A stretch of DNA of 5,567 nucleotides from an uncultured Selenomonadales bacterium (GCA_937901445.1 CALDHY010000078.1:1-5567); one strand, 5' to 3'; shown: positions 1 to 4,982, counted from the first letter of the stretch. Translations and numbers: made by a program. The notes: generated by a model not told the origin, from the sequence alone.

Positions 1-6
1 CTCCTT
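1..6 (-). promoter_or_regulatory. Ribosome binding site of the next leftward gene
   Basis: On the minus strand the last six bases read AAGGAG, a near-consensus Shine-Dalgarno sequence. No start codon is visible, so it should lie a few bases beyond the left edge. The site sits about 75 bases downstream of a good minus-strand promoter, which makes it likely that a new transcription unit begins here and continues leftward out of the window. Confidence 0.55.
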
Positions 7-22
7 GAAAAAATTGTTAATA

Positions 23-98
23 TTTGATAGTATACAAATAGCTTTTGGCACAAATTGTGCGTGAATTTTCGCTATGTTGTCACTTGAAATTATACAAG
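23..98. repeat. Pair of 16-bp operator-like repeats, TTGA-N6-ACAA type
   Basis: Two related sites lie at 23-38 (TTTGATAGTATACAAA) and 83-98 (CTTGAAATTATACAAG). They match at 12 of 16 positions and share the form TTG-N8-CAA, each with inverted ends. Site 23-38 extends to a perfect 6-bp inverted repeat (TATTTG/CAAATA, 21-40). Site 83-98 covers the -10 box of the leftward promoter, so a bound protein would block it. The sites are 60 bp apart. A dyad of this size over a promoter fits a phage Cro/CI-type repressor operator, but the binding protein is not known. Confidence 0.45.
48..60. repeat. 13-bp palindrome GCACAA-A-TTGTGC
   Basis: This is a perfect palindrome with 6-bp arms around a single central base. 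It lies roughly 20-35 bases downstream of the predicted start site of the leftward promoter, in the untranslated leader of the next gene. The one-base centre makes it a better DNA operator than an RNA hairpin. No protein partner can be named from the sequence. Confidence 0.35.
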
Positions 99-113
99 CG
101 CAGGGAAAATTCA
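62..113. repeat. 9-bp inverted repeat enclosing the leftward promoter
   Basis: TGAATTTTC (62-70) and GAAAATTCA (105-113) are perfect 9-bp inverted arms separated by 34 bp. The right arm lies between the -35 and -10 boxes and touches the -35. The left arm falls just downstream of the predicted start site. The arms straddle the start site, so the transcript cannot contain both. That favours a pair of protein-binding half sites over an RNA hairpin. Confidence 0.35.
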
Positions 114-117
114 ACAA
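89..117 (-). promoter_or_regulatory. Sigma-70-type promoter firing leftward, downstream of dnaB
   Basis: The minus strand has a perfect TATAAT -10 box (94-89), a 17-base spacer and a TTGTTG -35 box (117-112; the TTG half matches consensus). Transcription would start near position 82 and run off the left edge towards an AAGGAG ribosome binding site at 6-1. The promoter begins about 20 bases after the dnaB stop codon, and no intrinsic terminator is visible between them, so read-through from dnaB is also possible. The -10 overlaps an operator-like dyad. Confidence 0.5.
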
Positions 118-138
118 GCTATTTTTTTTTGCGCAAAA

Positions 139-1548
139 TTAATCATCCTCTCTTTCATCAGAATCAGAAATTTTTTCGGGCGGACCTTGAATATTGAAAT
201 CTTCTTCGTTGCAGGGCTCGAAATAATCGTGCGCCGAATGATAGAAAAAGTAACAATCGTAGATATTGCCTTTGCGGTTTTTCAAGCACTTCAAGTTAAT
301 CTGGCGCGGCTGGTCGATTTTAGCTTTATGAAGTTTATCTCTGATGGTGTTAGGTTTTTCGCCTAAAAGTTTGTTAGCAACGTTAAGTTGCATAGCCCAA
401 ACAACGTCGGCGGTGTATTCGATGCCGCCGGATTCTTTGAAGGATTCAAAGTCGACAATCTGATTATAGTTGACGCGGTTAAAGGTACTGACAACAACAA
501 AGGTAGTGTTAGTTTCTTTAGAAAAATCTTTGAGTTTGAAAAGCGCGTCGTCGATAAGCGCGCGGGTATCAGCCTTGCCGTCACGTGGAATAAGGCGTTG
601 TAAGTAGTCAATGAAAACAACGGGTGGCTTGTCTGCCGAAATGACGATAGGGCGCAGGATAGCAAGTAATTTGTCAACGTTTTCATCGGAAAATTCCCTG
701 ACGATAAAATTTTCGTTACTAACCATTTCATCAATGATACGGTTCAATTCGTTACTCCAGCCGCCGCGCAGGATTTGAGCGGCAGTAAGTGAAGTGTAGG
801 GGTCGTCAATAAAAAGTTTGCGCGCAATAGTTTTAGCCTCCAACTCAAATTTAGGCATTTCGTAACTACAGAAAATGCAGTGTTCGCCGCGCTCTGAAAG
901 TTGCTCGGCAAGTTGCCACGTGAAAGTAGTTTTGCCGCAAGCGGGCGTAGCTCCCAAAATGTAAAGTCCCGGCTCGAAGAATTGAACGGCATCGATATTG
1001 GAAAAGCCGGTTTTTCTGTCGGTAATATTTTTGCGGTCTTCAATGTATTTCCAAAAAGCGTAACCAAGATCAACACCAACGGTGGAAAATTTATTTGATT
1101 GATTATCGTTGAAAGAATTGAGCTCGTTGGAAGTTTCGGCGATAATGTCAAGCGGGGATTTTAAACCGCCTTTAGCGGCGGCAGAAATTTTTTCGGCAAT
1201 GACGGTAAGCCTGCGCAGGTCGGCTTTCTGCTTAATTTCAGCGGCGTAAAATTCGGCGTAGGCGGTCGTATGTGCAACTTCCATCAATGAGAAAAGGTAG
1301 GTAAGACCAACTTTATCAACGTTGCCGTTGTCCCTCACAAAATTAATGAGCGTCAACATATTAACGGGTTGTTTGAGCGCGTAGATTTTGAGAATGTCGG
1401 AAAAAATAATTTGGTGTTGCGGGCGGTAAAAATCGTTGGCGTTTAAGATAGCGGCGATTTTTGGGATAATCTCGCCGTCTTTTAAAAGCATTGCGCCGAG
1501 TACAAATTTTTCGTATTCAACATTGGCAATTTCATTAGGTGTAGACAT
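139..1548 (-). CDS. dnaB: DnaB-family replicative DNA helicase (phage type)
   Basis: The product is a 469-residue hexameric 5'-3' replicative helicase that would unwind the phage replication fork using ATP. Residues about 5-110 match the helical DnaB N-terminal domain (VLGAML, DFYRPQHQIIF). The RecA-like domain has Walker A GATPACGKTT (199-208), the catalytic-glutamate region SYEM (228-231), Walker B VVFIDYLQ (310-317), the GGIEYTADVVW block (374-384) and an arginine-finger-like KNRKG (423-427). The length is normal for the family. The ATG at 1548 is chosen because AGGAGG lies 10 bases upstream and the DnaB alignment begins there; an upstream ATG at 1596 adds 16 unrelated residues and sits inside a hairpin. 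The C-terminus is acidic (SDSDEREDD). The gene is last in the leftward cluster. Its leader carries a long hairpin and repeated TGTCTAC motifs. Confidence 0.95.
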   Translation of the reverse strand: MSTPNEIANVEYEKFVLGAMLLKDGEIIPKIAAILNANDFYRPQHQIIFSDILKIYALKQPVNMLTLINFVRDNGNVDKVGLTYLFSLMEVAHTTAYAEFYAAEIKQKADLRRLTVIAEKISAAAKGGLKSPLDIIAETSNELNSFNDNQSNKFSTVGVDLGYAFWKYIEDRKNITDRKTGFSNIDAVQFFEPGLYILGATPACGKTTFTWQLAEQLSERGEHCIFCSYEMPKFELEAKTIARKLFIDDPYTSLTAAQILRGGWSNELNRIIDEMVSNENFIVREFSDENVDKLLAILRPIVISADKPPVVFIDYLQRLIPRDGKADTRALIDDALFKLKDFSKETNTTFVVVSTFNRVNYNQIVDFESFKESGGIEYTADVVWAMQLNVANKLLGEKPNTIRDKLHKAKIDQPRQINLKCLKNRKGNIYDCYFFYHSAHDYFEPCNEEDFNIQGPPEKISDSDEREDD

Positions 1549-1605
1549 TTTAAAAATTCCTCCTTGCAAAAGTAGACAAGGCGTGCTATACTTCAACCGT
1601 AGACA
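1541..1605 (-). repeat. Three direct TGTCTAC repeats around the dnaB start
   Basis: The heptamer TGTCTAC (GTAGACA on the plus strand) occurs at 1599-1605, 1572-1578 and 1541-1547. The copies start 27 and 31 bp apart. The first spans the top of the leader hairpin (stem end and loop). The second sits just upstream of the Shine-Dalgarno sequence. The third includes the start codon (ATGTCTAC, encoding Met-Ser-Thr). The placement suggests binding sites for a regulator of dnaB transcription or translation, or short iterons. Two copies share ATGTCTAC and one is TTGTCTAC. Confidence 0.5.
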
Positions 1606-1631
1606 TTGAACGTTACGGTTGGTAGCACGCC
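1580..1631 (-). repeat. Two-part long hairpin in the dnaB leader
   Basis: On the minus strand GGCGTGCTA pairs perfectly with TAGCACGCC (9 bp, outer stem). Inside it CAACCGTA pairs with TACGGTTG (8 bp, inner stem) around a 12-base loop. The two stems are separated by an internal loop of 1 base on one side and 5 on the other. It ends about 15 bases before the AGGAGG of dnaB. The sequence after it (TTGTCTACTTTTG) lacks a proper U-tract, so it is a poor intrinsic terminator. It more likely acts as a leader RNA structure, an mRNA processing site or a DNA-binding target. Confidence 0.65.
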
Positions 1632-1645
1632 GTTAAAGTGCTATA
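1623..1645 (-). promoter_or_regulatory. Competing stem upstream of the dnaB hairpin
   Basis: A second TATAGCAC lies at 1638-1645, just upstream on the transcript. It can pair with the same GTGCTA segment (1623-1628) that forms the outer stem of the 1580-1631 hairpin, giving a 6-bp stem with a 9-base loop. The two pairings exclude each other, as in attenuator or riboswitch-like leaders. The alternative stem is shorter than the main one, so it would be the weaker state unless something stabilises it. Confidence 0.3.
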
Positions 1646-1657
1646 TTTTTTTGCTCT

Positions 1658-2320
1658 TCATAGAAAAAAAGTGTTCGTCCAGAAAATCAAGCGTTGTCCG
1701 TCCAAAAGTCTGACGTCAAGTCCTTGTTTAAAAGTAAAAGGCTTGCCGGTGTCAATCAACTCCTGTAAATCTTGTTGCCAATCATCAAAGCCGAAAAAAT
1801 TATCGTCAAGTAAACAAATTTTAGGTCTTGACTTGTCAAGGAATTCAGCGAGCGGCGAATGTTTAACCACTTTATCAGAGCGGCGATTGACGCAAAAGGG
1901 GCAATGTCTGAAACAACCGCGCGTTAAAAAACCAATGGAATAATCTTTATAAGCCTTAAATTCAGAGCCGCCGTTGTCAACCTGCGCGAGCCATTTGTCG
2001 TAAAGGTGATAATCGGGCATAGAGTGTTCAATATAGGACGGCAGGTGTTTAGCGTTATCGAAGAAAAAGCCTGTGCCGCCGTATTCAACATTCGGCAAGT
2101 CAAGCACATTACCGAATAAACCGCTTGCAGGTGTCGGCGTATCGGAAAAAACTTTTGCGATGAAAACTTTGTCAAAAAATTCTAAGGCGTCATAATCAGT
2201 TTTCAAAATAACGTCCGCGCCGAGTCTTTTATAAAAGCCGCTGATTTTCATACAGGAAAGGTTAGGGAAGCGGTGATTTTTGCGCCCGATTAAATCAGCG
2301 TCGATAATAGCAATTTTCAT
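1658..2320 (-). CDS. Radical SAM protein, truncated within the catalytic barrel
   Basis: The product is 220 residues. The N-terminal part (MKIAIIDADLIGRKNHRFPN, then KRLGADVIL) resembles a Rossmann-like or B12-binding-like lead domain. The radical SAM iron-sulfur motif is C136-x3-C140-x2-C143 in TRGCFRHCPFC. LLDDNFF (170-176) and FKQGLDVRLL (197-206) look like early barrel strands. Radical SAM barrels usually need more strands than this, so the C-terminal half is missing. After about residue 210 the reading becomes unconvincing (LIFWTNTFFL). A -1 frame gives LDFLDEHFFSMKSKKI to a stop at 1641, which suggests a one-base deletion plus loss of the 3' half. The start is supported by AAAGGAG 8 bases upstream. 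It follows the SF2 helicase gene by 16 bases. The substrate is unknown and it may be inactive. Confidence 0.75.
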   Translation of the reverse strand: MKIAIIDADLIGRKNHRFPNLSCMKISGFYKRLGADVILKTDYDALEFFDKVFIAKVFSDTPTPASGLFGNVLDLPNVEYGGTGFFFDNAKHLPSYIEHSMPDYHLYDKWLAQVDNGGSEFKAYKDYSIGFLTRGCFRHCPFCVNRRSDKVVKHSPLAEFLDKSRPKICLLDDNFFGFDDWQQDLQELIDTGKPFTFKQGLDVRLLDGQRLIFWTNTFFL

Positions 2321-2336
2321 TTGTACAACTCCTTTA

Positions 2337-3749
2337 TTAAGCAGTTTTGCTTATAAAATCTTGCCACTGGTACCACGCCCAGCCTTTTTTGTAATGCATA
2401 GCCTGCGCGATTAACAGAAAATCATCATAGGAAGTGGCAAGCTCTGCCGCCTTATGAACTGCCCAGCCTGGTTTATAATTCATACTTTCAGCAATTTGTA
2501 AAAAGCGTTGAAGTCCGTTTAAAACTTCATAAAGTTTGCCGTTGCCGTCAACCCATTCAGTAAATTCAAATTCATAATCGCAATTTTCACAAACGCGGGC
2601 TCCTAAAGGAATAACGGCTTTACAATCTGGGCAAATTTTCAACGGCGGCTCTTGCGGCTCTGTTTCTTCATTGGGGGCTAAGCTCCAATGGCGCGGAGCG
2701 TCCGGCAGTCCTAAACTTCTTGCCCTGTCAACACAATCAAGGATAATTGCCCTTTTTGAAGGGTTATTGGGGTCGGGTCTCATAGGGCGCATAGACTGCT
2801 GAATATGCAGAGTAAGACTTTTGGTAGGTCGGGCAAGAATGACGGCGTCCATATTCGGTACGTCGAATCCCTCGCCGAATAATTCAGCGTTGCATAAGAT
2901 TTTAGGGTTGCCTGCGCGAAAATCATTAACAATTTGGTCGCGCAGGTTTTTAGGTGTATCGCCGTCAACGTGCGCGGCGGGAATACCTGCGGCGTTAAAT
3001 CTGTCGGCAATAATTTTTGAGTGTTCAACGTTGACACAATAGCAAATAGCAGATTTACCGTCGGCGTATCTTTGATAGTTACCTACAACGTCATTAACAA
3101 CTTTAGAATTTCCCATAAGTATTGCGGCGTCATCAATTTTATAATCGCCGTGCAAGATTTTTAATTTGCTAAAATCCAGTCCTGACTTCGGCGCGTAGTA
3201 AGTAAACGGCGTAAGGTTGCCGAGTGCGATTAATTCTTTTACTGAAGGCGCAATTACCATATCCTCGAAAACGTCTCCTAACCTGACGCCGCCTAATCTT
3301 TCAGGCGTAGCGGTAACGCCCAGTAAAAAAGAATTTTTCCAATGATTGATAATCTTTAGGTAGGTCTTAGACAAGATATGGTGGCACTCGTCACAAACAA
3401 TAAAATCCGGCGCGGGAATAAGATTTACGTGATTTTTGAGAGTTTGAACACCGGCAATTTGAACAGGCTGATTGTAATTAGGCGCGTAACCGGCGGCGAT
3501 AATACCAAAAGGAATGCCTAATTGGGAAAAAGTTTTGGCGGTCTGTTCAATGAGTTCTTTTCTGTGAACAAAAAATAAAGCAGTCTTTCCGCGTTCAACG
3601 GCTTCCTTAATCATCCAGCCGGTCATAACAGTTTTACCCGCACCGCAAGGGGCAACGCCACAAACCCGCTTGTTTCCTTTTGAAAAGCTCCTGCGTGCAT
3701 CGTCAATCCATTTTTGTTGGTACGGGCGCAGTACAATTTCATTTGACAT
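2337..3749 (-). CDS. Superfamily 2 DNA helicase (DECH box, zinc ribbon)
   Basis: The product is a 470-residue ATP-dependent DNA helicase or translocase of the type-III-restriction/UvrB-like SF2 group common in phages. Motifs in order: Q-like LRPYQQKWID (7-16), Walker A PCGAGKT (34-40), motif Ia FVHRKEL (60-66), motif II DECHH (120-124), motif III TATPER (146-151), motif V-like FGEGFDVP (291-298) and motif VI QQSMRPMRP (317-325). A zinc ribbon CPDC (373-376) and CENC (387-390) follows. The tail has a tandem motif, MNYKPGWA (423-430) and MHYKKGWA (451-458). It probably remodels DNA in phage replication, recombination or repair; the exact substrate is not known. The ATG at 3749 has GAGG 7 bases upstream. 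The stop is 16 bases before the radical SAM gene, so the two are probably cotranscribed. Confidence 0.9.
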   Translation of the reverse strand: MSNEIVLRPYQQKWIDDARRSFSKGNKRVCGVAPCGAGKTVMTGWMIKEAVERGKTALFFVHRKELIEQTAKTFSQLGIPFGIIAAGYAPNYNQPVQIAGVQTLKNHVNLIPAPDFIVCDECHHILSKTYLKIINHWKNSFLLGVTATPERLGGVRLGDVFEDMVIAPSVKELIALGNLTPFTYYAPKSGLDFSKLKILHGDYKIDDAAILMGNSKVVNDVVGNYQRYADGKSAICYCVNVEHSKIIADRFNAAGIPAAHVDGDTPKNLRDQIVNDFRAGNPKILCNAELFGEGFDVPNMDAVILARPTKSLTLHIQQSMRPMRPDPNNPSKRAIILDCVDRARSLGLPDAPRHWSLAPNEETEPQEPPLKICPDCKAVIPLGARVCENCDYEFEFTEWVDGNGKLYEVLNGLQRFLQIAESMNYKPGWAVHKAAELATSYDDFLLIAQAMHYKKGWAWYQWQDFISKTA

Positions 3750-3760
3750 ACAATTACCTC

Positions 3761-3773
3761 ACTTTCTGAAAGT
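3761..3773. repeat. 13-bp palindrome at the helicase ribosome binding site
   Basis: ACTTTC-T-GAAAGT is a perfect palindrome with 6-bp arms. On the transcript its 3' end runs directly into the GAGG ribosome binding site of the SF2 helicase gene (3760-3757). It could act as an operator or as a small stem (5 bp with a 3-base loop) next to the ribosome site. It is short and AT-rich, so chance is possible. Confidence 0.25.
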
Positions 3774-3788
3774 TTTAGTGTATCAATA

Positions 3789-3816
3789 AAGCCCGCCTTC
3801 TCCGGCAAGCGGGCTT
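3789..3816 (-). terminator. GC-rich hairpin, possible weak terminator or attenuator
   Basis: AAGCCCGC and GCGGGCTT form a perfect 8-bp stem with a 12-base loop. On the minus strand it is followed by TATTGATAC after the stem's own TT, which is a poor U-tract. Its GC-rich stem lies about 40 bases upstream of the SF2 helicase start. It may partly stop transcription entering the helicase genes, or be a leader structure. The loop resembles that of the hairpin at 3869-3919. Confidence 0.5.
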
Positions 3817-3868
3817 CATCGATTGAATTTAAAAGGAGATATTTCCTACAGAAAACCCTTTTGAGCTG

Positions 3869-3919
3869 TCAAGGCTCATCACTGCGTACCTCTCGACAAA
3901 TACGCAGTGTCAACCTTGA
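3869..3919 (-). repeat. Two-part long hairpin in the SF2 helicase leader
   Basis: An inner perfect 9-bp stem (CACTGCGTA at 3880-3888 and TACGCAGTG at 3901-3909) encloses a 12-base loop. An outer 6-bp stem (TCAAGG at 3869-3874 and CCTTGA at 3914-3919) continues it across an internal loop of 5 and 4 bases. The layout matches the hairpin before dnaB: two stems, an asymmetric internal loop and a 12-base loop. A smaller stem TGAGC/GCTCA (3862-3878) overlaps the outer arm and would compete with it. Confidence 0.6.
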
Positions 3920-3921
3920 AG

Positions 3922-3951
3922 TTGAATACAAAAATTCGCGCAGGTTATAAG
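3922..3951 (+). promoter_or_regulatory. Possible plus-strand (antisense) promoter
   Basis: TTGAAT (3922-3927) is followed after 18 bases by TATAAG (3946-3951), each close to the sigma-70 consensus. Transcription would start near 3958 and run rightward, antisense to the small minus-strand genes from 4105. No credible plus-strand gene follows, so the product, if any, would be an untranslated or antisense RNA. The -10 lies inside a small GGTTA/TAACC dyad (3943-3956). AT-rich sequence can give such matches by chance. Confidence 0.25.
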
Positions 3952-3959
3952 TAACCAAC

Positions 3960-3992
3960 TGCCGCTGAACTTACGCGGCAACGGCTCCGCGT
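3960..3992. repeat. Two mutually exclusive GC-rich stems
   Basis: TGCCGC (3960-3965) can pair with GCGGCA (3975-3980). ACGCGG (3973-3978) can instead pair with CCGCGT (3987-3992). Both use the GCGG at 3975-3978, so only one can form at a time. This switching layout is seen in attenuators and riboswitch-like leaders. It precedes the two-part hairpin on the minus-strand transcript. Confidence 0.4.
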
Positions 3993-3996
3993 GAAA

Positions 3997-4032
3997 CTTG
4001 ACTATGCACCACTTTTTAAAAATGAAGTCAAG
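3997..4032. repeat. 7-bp inverted repeat CTTGACT/AGTCAAG
   Basis: Perfect arms at 3997-4003 and 4026-4032 are separated by 22 bases that include a run of T and A. On the minus strand the first-transcribed arm holds TTGACT, a fair -35 box, but the sequence 17 bases on (TGCATA) is a poor -10. The site may be an operator or a stem in the leader RNA. Confidence 0.3.
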
Positions 4033-4104
4033 ATTCATAGAAACCGCCGAAATACAGCGGCTTATATCAATCTTGGTGATTTTTCTTACAATGAGTGCAA
4101 TTTT

Positions 4105-4419
4105 TTAACATTCCAACGCTACCTCTTCTTCACCGGCATAATTTTGAACAGTACCAACAGCAAATTTGGGATTAACGCCCGCCGTTTTAATTTTTTTGTC
4201 AAGGAAATCAAAAAGTTCTTGCAGGTAGTCAAGGCTATCAATTTCAACGGTAAAATTTCCTTCAGGGAAGTACAGGGCGTATTGGACGCCTGCAAAGTTG
4301 CCGTTGCAGTCAATTTTAATCAGCCTTGCCACAAGTTGAATATTTTTAAAGTCCGGCAAGTTTTCAATACTGATGTAGTCTTTTTGTCGTACGCCGACAC
4401 GTGCAACTTTAAAATTCAT
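4105..4419 (-). CDS. Small hypothetical protein (104 aa)
   Basis: I do not recognise this 104-residue protein. It appears soluble and acidic overall, with alternating short strands (MNFKVARVGV at the start, IQLVARLIKI about 27-36, VQYALYF about 45-51, FTVEID about 56-61), a helix rich in Leu, Phe and Asp (YLQELFDFLDKKI, 65-77) and an acidic end (GEEEVALEC). The ATG at 4419 overlaps the stop codon of the upstream gene (TGATG), with GGAGG 6 bases before it. Translation is therefore probably coupled to the 93-residue protein, which suggests a shared role. A longer in-frame start at 4497 would add 26 residues lying inside the upstream gene and is less likely. No signal peptide or membrane segment is visible. 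It is the last small gene before the structured gap. Confidence 0.75.
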   Translation of the reverse strand: MNFKVARVGVRQKDYISIENLPDFKNIQLVARLIKIDCNGNFAGVQYALYFPEGNFTVEIDSLDYLQELFDFLDKKIKTAGVNPKFAVGTVQNYAGEEEVALEC

Positions 4420-4700
4420 CAGCTGCCTCCGCGCCTTGTCTCTTTGTGGTCTTTCTTGTGACCGGTGTAGTTCCAATCTGCCATACTGACTTCCCAAATA
4501 CGGTTGCCGATTCCTTTCATTAATCTGTCGAGATAATTTTGGGATTCTTCTTTGGTGTTAAATTCAGCTACTACTCTTGGGCGCGTCTCGGAATTTTTTA
4601 TGGCTGAAATGACATAACCTTCTATTTTGCTTGGAGCTATAAAAAATTCATTTATCAAGTCCGAATTTAAATAAATGCCTTGACAAGTTTTAATCCACAT
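4419..4700 (-). CDS. Small hypothetical phage protein beginning MWIKT (93 aa)
   Basis: The product is 93 residues. The opening MWIKTCQGIYLNSDLINEFF, followed by beta-rich segments (EGYVISAIK, RVVAEFN) and a helix (TKEESQNYLDRLMKGI, about 49-64), resembles a small unnamed protein type I recall from Firmicute phages and mobile elements that begins MWIK and has a strand-strand-helix layout. That likeness is from memory, and no function is known to me. The C-terminal tail is basic (GHKKDHKETRRGGS) and might contact nucleic acid or protein. The ATG at 4700 has GAGAGG 7 bases upstream. The stop overlaps the start of the next gene by one base, so the two are translationally coupled. It follows the 77-residue coiled-coil gene after a 38-base gap. 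Confidence 0.75.
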   Translation of the reverse strand: MWIKTCQGIYLNSDLINEFFIAPSKIEGYVISAIKNSETRPRVVAEFNTKEESQNYLDRLMKGIGNRIWEVSMADWNYTGHKKDHKETRRGGS

Positions 4701-4738
4701 TTTTCATCCTCTCCAGAAAGGCAAATCGTTAAAAATCA

Positions 4739-4972
4739 TCAACTTTTAAGGTAAGCAATGAGCAACTTAGCGGTTTTGAGTTTAGCGATAAGTTCGTCGA
4801 CTTTAGAAATAGCGGCGTCAAGGTCTGAAGTGTCCAGATTAACTTTTGGCGCGGGCTTTGTTTCTTCTTGCTCGGCGGTTTTTGAAACTTCCATATCAAG
4901 TGCATTTTCTGCCGCTGAAATTTCTTTGAGCAAATTTTGTAACTTCCAGAAAGTATCACAACAATTAGTCAT
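4739..4972 (-). CDS. Small predicted helical/coiled-coil protein (77 aa)
   Basis: The 77-residue product is not recognised. It has two likely helices joined by a flexible charged linker: residues about 6-29 (FWKLQNLLKEISAAENAL) and about 49-75 (SDLDAAISKVDELIAKLKTAK). The second shows heptad-like leucine, isoleucine and valine spacing typical of a short coiled coil. The linker (AEQEETKPAPK) is polar and proline-containing. Two cysteines (NCC) lie near the N-terminus. It may be an oligomerising accessory protein, but no activity can be inferred. The ATG at 4972 is chosen because AGGAG lies a few bases upstream, within the stop region of the preceding gene. The open frame extends further upstream to 5098, but only as overlap with that gene. 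The 10-base gap implies cotranslation. Confidence 0.7.
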   Translation of the reverse strand: MTNCCDTFWKLQNLLKEISAAENALDMEVSKTAEQEETKPAPKVNLDTSDLDAAISKVDELIAKLKTAKLLIAYLKS

Positions 4973-4982
4973 AAAACCACTC

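Larger units (their letters stand above)
3750..4104. other. Non-coding, hairpin-rich region ahead of the SF2 helicase
   Basis: This 355-base stretch separates the small-gene cluster from the helicase genes and holds no convincing gene. It contains at least five inverted repeats (3789-3816, 3869-3919, 3943-3956, 3960-3992, 3997-4032), two TTGACA hexamers on the minus strand (3872-3867 and 3913-3908) without good -10 boxes, and a possible plus-strand promoter. The minus frame that continues after the stop at 4105 stays open for about 60 codons, but it has no convincing ribosome binding site. Structured leader RNA, a replication origin or a regulatory RNA are all possible. Confidence 0.5.

Noticed and set aside
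127..138. TTTTGCGCAAAA palindrome after the dnaB stop as a terminator
   Set aside because: It has only four GC base pairs, no loop and no downstream U-tract on the minus strand (an A-run follows).
1580..1631. tRNA-like fold (the loop contains GTTCAA)
   Set aside because: The element is about 52 bases long, lacks anticodon and D arms and a cloverleaf, and reads as a simple long hairpin.
1572..1645. Integron attC-like site or transposon end formed by the paired arms before dnaB
   Set aside because: The core sites do not match RYYYAAC/GTTRRRY, there is no target duplication and no transposase or integrase in the window.
3779..3823. Short minus-strand leader peptide (about 14 codons, MKPACRRRRALLIH) spanning the GC-rich hairpin
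   Set aside because: There is no ribosome binding site before its ATG, and the arginine run follows simply from the hairpin's GC-rich sequence.
3867..3913. Two perfect TTGACA hexamers on the minus strand as promoters for the SF2 helicase
   Set aside because: Neither has a recognisable -10 box at 16-18 bases; both fall in or next to the hairpin arms.
3914..4042. Minus-strand frame beginning MNLDFIFKKW in the gene-free region
   Set aside because: There is no convincing Shine-Dalgarno sequence and the residue pattern is not protein-like; inverted repeats explain the sequence better.
3991..4461. Plus-strand open frame of 156 codons starting with GTG
   Set aside because: It lies mostly opposite a well-supported minus-strand gene with a good ribosome binding site and overlapping start, has no Shine-Dalgarno sequence, and its composition looks like a mirror frame.
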